Notes under the pieces: model-generated
The model's database searches: none
Seen by the model: the letters and a program-made list of their open reading frames with translations, nothing else
Told to the model about the DNA's origin: nothing
Shown: piece by piece, positions 31,420 to 36,429 of the stretch
How positions within the stretch are numbered: position 1 is the first letter of the stretch
Layout: each line of letters begins with the position of its first letter
DNA from: Christensenella sp. UBA5893
Lineage (GTDB): Bacteria; Bacillota; Clostridia; Christensenellales; UBA1242
Reading direction: 5' to 3'
DNA: 36,429 nucleotides
NCBI GenBank assembly: GCA_002431905.1
Contig: DJER01000004.1
Location: forward strand, 1-36,429
Made by a program: the position numbers and the translations under genes

Positions 31420-32295
31420 ATGAAAAAGTTTTTGGTATCAATTTTAATGGTGTTTTGTGTTTTTGCTCTTGCTGGCTGTGGCGGTGTGACTGATTCTATT
31501 TTTATGGAAACAAGTTCTGGTATTTACGATTTTTATGTAAATAGTCTTTTGTCAGCAAATAATAGTTACAAAACTGATGTAAACAGATTGGACGTAGACA
31601 ATTCACAAAAAGAAAAGGTAAATTTTGCATGGAATGGTCAAAAATATCTTGAAGTGGAAGAACTTGCAATTATTTCATCTTTGGAATGTTATAGTTTGGT
31701 TTCACAAACAACAAAAGAATGTGCATTGAATGGTGTTAATGGCATTGGGCTAATCACTGTAAAACAAGTCAAAAACAATTATGAATGTTCATTCTCAAAA
31801 GACGGACAAGAACTAAAATATACTTTCTCTGTACAAAGAGATGCATCATCAACTTACAAAGTAAAATACAAACAAACAATTTTGGGCGAAGAAAAAGATT
31901 GCTCATCAACTGTACTTTTTGACAAAACAAAAAGCCATTTAAAAATTGATTCAATTTCTTATTATTCAACAAATGAAGAAACAATAGAAAAAATTGAAGT
32001 TTCAAAAAACTTTTATAGTTTGGTAAATAATCACACTGCATGTCAAATAAACTTGATTTTTGGTAGTGGTAACAATGCATTGTTGTATTCTTTTGATATA
32101 TACAAACAGGCAATTGACTCAAATATAAAGATTGCAAAAAATGAAAGAAAAGAAACAGATGCTTTGGAAAGCAATTTGTCTTTGGAAAAATTTGCTCAAT
32201 CAACAGATAATGATGTTTGCGGGTATATAGTAAGTTATAAATCAACACAAAACAAAGCAGAAACCAAAACTTTTGGCGATATGAGTAAGTGGTAA
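31420..32295 (+). CDS. Lipoprotein of unknown function
   Basis: 291 residues. MKKFLVSILMVFCVFALAGC is a clear lipoprotein signal with lipobox ALAGC, lipidated at Cys20. The rest is soluble, rich in Lys, Ser and Asn, beta-strand-like, with several cysteines, and no known motif. The ribosome binding site is AGGGAAG. Only one base separates its stop from the start of the second HelD-like gene, so the two are certainly one transcript; why a surface lipoprotein should be tied to an RNA-polymerase-acting helicase is not obvious. It would sit on the outer face of the membrane. Confidence 0.8.
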   Translation: MKKFLVSILMVFCVFALAGCGGVTDSIFMETSSGIYDFYVNSLLSANNSYKTDVNRLDVDNSQKEKVNFAWNGQKYLEVEELAIISSLECYSLVSQTTKECALNGVNGIGLITVKQVKNNYECSFSKDGQELKYTFSVQRDASSTYKVKYKQTILGEEKDCSSTVLFDKTKSHLKIDSISYYSTNEETIEKIEVSKNFYSLVNNHTACQINLIFGSGNNALLYSFDIYKQAIDSNIKIAKNERKETDALESNLSLEKFAQSTDNDVCGYIVSYKSTQNKAETKTFGDMSKW

Positions 32296-32296
32296 A

Positions 32297-34336
32297 ATGA
32301 ACGAAATTGAAAAACAAAAAGAACAAGAACACTTGGATAATGTCCTAAAAGAAATTGATGGACAAATAGATAACAAAAACAAACAAATTGAAGATTTGGA
32401 AAATGAGATGGCTGAACTTAACCATCATTTTTCTGACCAATATTATTTTTTGGATGACGAAGAAACTGTTGTTGGTGGGAACGAGCTTGACGAACAGGAA
32501 ACACTTATAAACCAAACAAAAGAACAATACTACAAATTAAAAAAACAAAGACTTTCCCCATATTTTGGAAAAATTTCTTTTAAGGAAGAAACTGATAGTG
32601 GTGCAAAAGATTATTACATTGGAATCTTTAACTTGACAAATGGAACAGATGTCCCTGTTGTATGCGATTGGCGTGCTCCAATTTCCACAATGTTTTATGA
32701 TTATGAAATTGGAAAAGCAAGTTACAGAGCTCCAATTGGTTTAATTTCGGGAGATATAACTAGCAAAAGACAATTTAAAATAAAAGATAGCAAAATGGAA
32801 TGGTGCTTTGATTCTTCACTTACAATTGATGACGATATTTTGCAAAAAGAACTTTCACAAAACTCTTCTCAAAAAATGAAGAATATTGTTTCAACAATTC
32901 AAAGAGAACAAAACAGTATTATTCGTGATGAAAGCAATATTCTATTTGTGCAAGGTGTTGCTGGAAGTGGAAAAACTTCTATTGCATTGCATAGAGTCGC
33001 TTATCTTTTGTATAAGTATAGAGATAAATACAAGTCAAGCGATATTTTGATTATCTCGCCGAACTCAATATTCAGTGAGTATATTTCAAATGTCTTGCCA
33101 TCTCTTGGGGAAGAAAATATTGTAAATATTTCCTTTATGGACATTGCAAAAAATGAATTAAGCACTTTGACAAACCAATTGGAAACAAGAGAACAAGCTC
33201 TTGAAGATTTGACAACAAACACAAAAAGACTAAACGAAGTTGCATACAAAAATTGCTTTGAGTTTGCTGACAGCTTAAAGCAATATCTTAATGCGTATGT
33301 AGATTTTTCATTTAATCCAAAAGATTTTGTCTTTGGCGACCTAAAAATCAAAAAAGAAGAAATTGAAAAATTGTATAGTCAAAAATATAAAGACAAAACT
33401 CCGGCAGTTAGAATAAGTTGGATTGCAGACTATATTTTGGACAAGATTGATGTTCAAGACGACAAGGGCGAAGTTTATGCAAGAATTAAAAAAGTTATTT
33501 ACCCAATGTTTATATCTCAATCATTAACCGAAATATATGCAGACTTTTTGGCAAACATTGGTCTTACGTTTAGTTATACAAATCAAAACAAAGTTAGATA
33601 TGAAGATATTGCACCAATTTTGTACATAAAAAATTACTTGCTTGGGCTTTCAAAATTGAGCAAAGTGAAATACCTTGTTATTGATGAAATGCAAGATTAT
33701 AACCCACTTCAATTTGAAATGTTTGACGAAATATTTGCTTGTCCAAAAACAATGCTAGGGGATATGAGCCAATGTATTGAGAAATTGCTTGATGAAAATG
33801 ATTTGGATAGAATTGCAAAAATCGTTGAAGCAAAAGAGATTATTACATTAAACAAAACATACCGCTCAACTTGTGAAATCACTCACTTTGCCGATAGTAT
33901 AAAAGGTATACATTCACAAACGGTTGATAGACATGGCGAAGAACCACAAGTTTTCACTTTTGATAACATAGAGAATGAATGCAAAAAAATTGTAAGCCTT
34001 GTAAATGAAAATGCTTCAAAGTTTGATAACATTGCAATAATTTGTAAGAATAAAAAAGAAGCAGAAAAGTATTATAGTTATCTCTACGAACTTGATGATT
34101 TAAAACTTATGGATGATGGTAGTTTGCTGTCAAAAATTATGATAATGCCAGCATCAATTTGCAAAGGTCTTGAATTTGATATGGTAATTTTGCCAAATGT
34201 TTCAACTCAAAATTATAATAACTTTTTGGACAAAAATTTGCTTTATGTTTCTTCAACAAGAGCATTGCATAAACTATATTTAACATCAGTAAGTGATGTA
34301 TCAAAATTTATTAAAAATATAAATACAAATAAATAA
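32297..34336 (+). CDS. Second HelD-like superfamily 1 helicase/ATPase
   Basis: 679 residues, the same plan as the HelD at 11584-13614. It has an N-terminal coiled coil (IEKQKEQEHLDNVLKEIDGQ), VCDWRAPISTMFYDYEIG, Walker A GVAGSGKTS near residue 222, Walker B LVIDEMQDYNPL near 459, and CKGLEFDMVILPNV near the end. The two are paralogues with long shared runs such as QKMKNIVSTIQREQNSIIR, yet have different partners: a MarR regulator there, a lipoprotein here. HelD proteins release stalled RNA polymerase; the presence of two suggests different conditions of use. No ribosome binding site is obvious, and translation may be coupled to the lipoprotein. Confidence 0.88.
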   Translation: MNEIEKQKEQEHLDNVLKEIDGQIDNKNKQIEDLENEMAELNHHFSDQYYFLDDEETVVGGNELDEQETLINQTKEQYYKLKKQRLSPYFGKISFKEETDSGAKDYYIGIFNLTNGTDVPVVCDWRAPISTMFYDYEIGKASYRAPIGLISGDITSKRQFKIKDSKMEWCFDSSLTIDDDILQKELSQNSSQKMKNIVSTIQREQNSIIRDESNILFVQGVAGSGKTSIALHRVAYLLYKYRDKYKSSDILIISPNSIFSEYISNVLPSLGEENIVNISFMDIAKNELSTLTNQLETREQALEDLTTNTKRLNEVAYKNCFEFADSLKQYLNAYVDFSFNPKDFVFGDLKIKKEEIEKLYSQKYKDKTPAVRISWIADYILDKIDVQDDKGEVYARIKKVIYPMFISQSLTEIYADFLANIGLTFSYTNQNKVRYEDIAPILYIKNYLLGLSKLSKVKYLVIDEMQDYNPLQFEMFDEIFACPKTMLGDMSQCIEKLLDENDLDRIAKIVEAKEIITLNKTYRSTCEITHFADSIKGIHSQTVDRHGEEPQVFTFDNIENECKKIVSLVNENASKFDNIAIICKNKKEAEKYYSYLYELDDLKLMDDGSLLSKIMIMPASICKGLEFDMVILPNVSTQNYNNFLDKNLLYVSSTRALHKLYLTSVSDVSKFIKNINTNK

Positions 34337-34472
34337 TTATTTTAATAAAAATAATTAAATAAAACAATTTTAATTGATTTTTAATATTAAAAAATATATT
34401 TTTATTTGTTATTTTTTAATAACAAATTATCCTTTAAAATGCGGGATATAAAATAAAAATAAATAAAAAAAT

Positions 34473-34510
34473 AACAAGAAAATTCGCCTAATTTTCTTGT
34501 TTCTTTTTTT
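34473..34510. terminator. Bidirectional terminator
   Basis: Stem AACAAGAAAATT (34473-34484) / AATTTTCTTGTT (34490-34501), loop CGCCT, T-rich tail on both strands. It separates the helD copy from the convergent surface-protein gene. Confidence 0.85.
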
Positions 34511-34568
34511 TTGGAGTGTTGCCATATTATAGCACATCAATTCTTTTTGTCAATACTTATTTTAAAAA

Positions 34569-36041
34569 TTACCAAATTTTTTCTCTTTTCTTATTTGAGA
34601 TGATTATTGATGCAGTGCAAATTCCAATAAGGGCAAGTACTGCAACCAAAATGTATATCCACATATGAGTCGCTTGCATTGACTTTGCCTCAACATTTTT
34701 CCAAGTTAAACTTTGGACGGGTATTCCTTCACCATTTACTAATTTTACTTCAACTTTATAGTCGTTTGCAATCGTTGGGTTGAATACAATTTCACTTCCT
34801 GTGCCTTGGGTTTGACCTTCAATAAGCCAAACAATATTTTCTGGTTTGTAATAGTCTTGTAAGTCAACAGAGAATTTAAATCCCTCAACGCCAGTACTTT
34901 TGTTGCTATATTTTTCAACTTGGATTTCAAGAGTTGGAGCAGTTCTTTCTTTTGGGTTAAGTTTTATGCTTATTACATTTGAAACATATTCTTGATTTTC
35001 TATAATTATCCTTGCAAAGACGCTGTAATTTCCCGCACTATATTCAAGTGGATTAAATGAGTATGTTTGATTCGTTGTTGATTGTTTTTGATAAACATTA
35101 CTCTTTGGAGTAAGGACATACCAGTTGATGGTTGCTTTGTCTGGAATTTTTACATCACTTTCGTTATTAAGTGAAAGGCTTGCTGATATTGAAAGTTGTT
35201 CCAAATCTTTTCCAATTGTTTGTTCAAGTTTTCCTGATGTGGAAATCTTTATTGAATAAGAGGCATTTGTTGTTATCTCAATTTCAATGCTGTCTTCTTT
35301 TAAACTAGAATTATCTAACTTTACAAAGAACTTCATTTTTTTGAGTTCAAGCATACTTTTGGTAACAACCAAGGTGTTGGATGTTTCTGCAAGCTTGTCA
35401 ACTTTGTTGAGTGAGTTTTTGAACCAGCTGAATGTGTAATGAATGTTTGGGTCAAGGTAATCTTGATAGTTAAGAACCGCTTTTAATGTGATTTGGCTAT
35501 ATTCTTCATATAATTGACTTAAACTGCCTGACGGAACGATTTTTATTTGTGATGGGGTTGCATAATCACTTACGATTGTTATTGTGTTTGAATCAAAGCC
35601 ACGCAATGAATTTTTGATTGTAAATGTTTTTGGAAGTTTTGGTGTAAATTTTATATCTTTGCCTACCAATTGAACTGTGTATTCATTATTATCAATTGCA
35701 CCATTACTAAAGCTTAATGTATTGCCATTGATTTTCCAAGCAATTTCATTTATTGTTGATTGGTCAATTAGTGAAGTTTGTGGGTTTGTTGAAATGTTTG
35801 ACTTTATTACAAAGGTTGAATAGCGAGGGTCGGATTCCTTTGCAGTGTTTGTTTTGAAAGGTGCATGATAACTTTCGTTGGCATCTTTTGTTGGTTGAGT
35901 GTTATCTTCATTAAAAATATCAATTGAAATGCCAATAACAATGTAAGAATCTGCATTTGCATTTTGGCCAAAGAATGGAATGCTTACGCACAAACTTAAT
36001 GTTATCATCAAGCAAATAATAATTCCCCAAAATTTTTTCAT
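34569..36041 (-). CDS. Secreted surface protein with Ig-like domains and C-terminal membrane anchor
   Basis: 490 residues. A signal peptide (MKKFWGIIICLMITLSLCVS) is followed by about three beta-rich repeats of the Ig-like/bacterial-Ig sort, for example near residues 155-255, 255-360 and 365-445, with recurring strand patterns such as TASYSIKISTSGKLEQ. A C-terminal helix MWIYILVAVLALIGICTASI and a basic tail (NKKREKIW) anchor it, with no LPXTG motif. GGAG lies ahead of the ATG. It is probably displayed on the cell surface for adhesion or as a structural part. Domain borders are estimates by eye. The gene is divergent from another exported protein at 36267. Confidence 0.75.
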   Translation of the reverse strand: MKKFWGIIICLMITLSLCVSIPFFGQNANADSYIVIGISIDIFNEDNTQPTKDANESYHAPFKTNTAKESDPRYSTFVIKSNISTNPQTSLIDQSTINEIAWKINGNTLSFSNGAIDNNEYTVQLVGKDIKFTPKLPKTFTIKNSLRGFDSNTITIVSDYATPSQIKIVPSGSLSQLYEEYSQITLKAVLNYQDYLDPNIHYTFSWFKNSLNKVDKLAETSNTLVVTKSMLELKKMKFFVKLDNSSLKEDSIEIEITTNASYSIKISTSGKLEQTIGKDLEQLSISASLSLNNESDVKIPDKATINWYVLTPKSNVYQKQSTTNQTYSFNPLEYSAGNYSVFARIIIENQEYVSNVISIKLNPKERTAPTLEIQVEKYSNKSTGVEGFKFSVDLQDYYKPENIVWLIEGQTQGTGSEIVFNPTIANDYKVEVKLVNGEGIPVQSLTWKNVEAKSMQATHMWIYILVAVLALIGICTASIIISNKKREKIW

Positions 36042-36208
36042 AAAATACTCCTACGTTTAATTTACCACAAAATAAAAAAAAATAAAAATAAATTTTATAA
36101 TTAAAATAAAATATTTAATAAAATATTAAATTTTTGCACTCAATTGTTATACAAAAATAGCGTTAATATATTTTATATATTACATTTGCCAAAAAATAGT
36201 TTATTTGC

Positions 36209-36237
36209 TTGTGTTTATTTGAATAAAAATATATAAT
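36209..36237 (+). promoter_or_regulatory. Promoter of the partial exported-protein gene
   Basis: TTGTGT (36209-36214), 17-base spacer, consensus TATAAT (36232-36237), then AAGGATGG and the ATG at 36267. GTTAATATATT, also seen twice before the 1217 lipoprotein, occurs at 36162-36172. Confidence 0.6.
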
Positions 36238-36266
36238 AATACTGAAAATAATAAGGATGGTAAATT

Positions 36267-36429
36267 ATGAGAAAGTCCAACATTTCTAAATTAATTTTAA
36301 GTTTTGCTTTTATTCTCTTGGCATTTGCAGGTCTTGGGGGAATTTTTTTGCAAACCGCATCTATGCAAAAATCAGAGAGTGTATATGCTGCTGGAAGTAT
36401 AGAAGCAATTGGTTCCGCCGATGCTTTGG
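36267..36429 (+). CDS. Exported protein, N-terminal part (cut by window edge)
   Basis: Only 54 codons are visible. A basic start (MRKSNISK) and a hydrophobic run (LILSFAFILLAFAGLGGIFL) form a signal peptide, with a likely cleavage region near VYAAGS. AAGGATGG is the ribosome binding site and a consensus TATAAT lies upstream. It is divergent from the Ig-like surface protein, so both may belong to a surface-protein locus. Nothing can be said of its function. Confidence 0.75.
   Translation, partial: MRKSNISKLILSFAFILLAFAGLGGIFLQTASMQKSESVYAAGSIEAIGSADAL

Noticed and set aside
31769..32332. Minus-strand 187-codon frame across the lipoprotein-helD junction
   Set aside because: Antisense to two supported genes; the sequence is low-complexity Phe/Leu and there is no start signal.

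Overview
The window is AT-rich, roughly 30% G+C by eye, and looks like a chromosomal segment of a low-GC Bacillota, probably an uncultured clostridium-like lineage. Supporting signs are strong GGAG-type ribosome binding sites, TTGACA/TATAAT promoters, Gram-positive style lipoproteins, RecD2, HelD-type helicases, a ComF-SecA neighbourhood and an intact str cluster. TAA, TAG and TGA all act as stops, so the standard bacterial code applies. I see no tRNA, rRNA, CRISPR array or transposase. The left edge cuts a large serine recombinase, so an integrated element probably ends near base 870.

Layout: (1) 1-1216: recombinase C-terminus and a gene-free stretch. (2) 1217-6092: a plus-strand operon of lipoprotein, Smr protein, an unusual GlmU-acetyltransferase/GlmM fusion, an M14 peptidase and an M19 dipeptidase, suggesting amino-sugar and murein-peptide metabolism. 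(3) 6064-6759: a divergent XRE regulator and zinc-ribbon membrane protein between two near-identical terminators. (4) 6777-11187: an ABC exporter (two ATPases, one permease) divergent from a TetR regulator. (5) 11187-14125: marR, helD and a DUF4279-like gene on the minus strand. (6) 14241-21304: a DUF4143 ATPase, then recD2-comF and secA. (7) 21343-23645: two TMEM164/YwaF-like membrane proteins. (8) 23694-24532: a decaying XRE/SLOG-like pair, with one gene stopped and the other frameshifted. (9) 24605-29937: the str region rpsL-rpsG-fusA-tuf, with a long leader ending in an attenuator-like hairpin and a 94-bp perfect direct repeat between rpsG and fusA. (10) 30012-34510: pyrophosphatase, AlkD-like protein, lipoprotein and a second HelD. 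(11) 34569-36429: two exported surface proteins, the second cut by the window edge.

Recurring themes are small regulators with palindromic operators lying on their promoters, and several genes whose start codon sits 4-7 bases after a -10 box with no ribosome binding site, which predicts leaderless mRNAs. The observations most worth following are the GlmU(C)-GlmM fusion, the str leader and repeat structures, the broken SLOG/XRE module, and the palindrome over the helD promoter. All functional statements rest on reading motifs by eye. No database search was possible.
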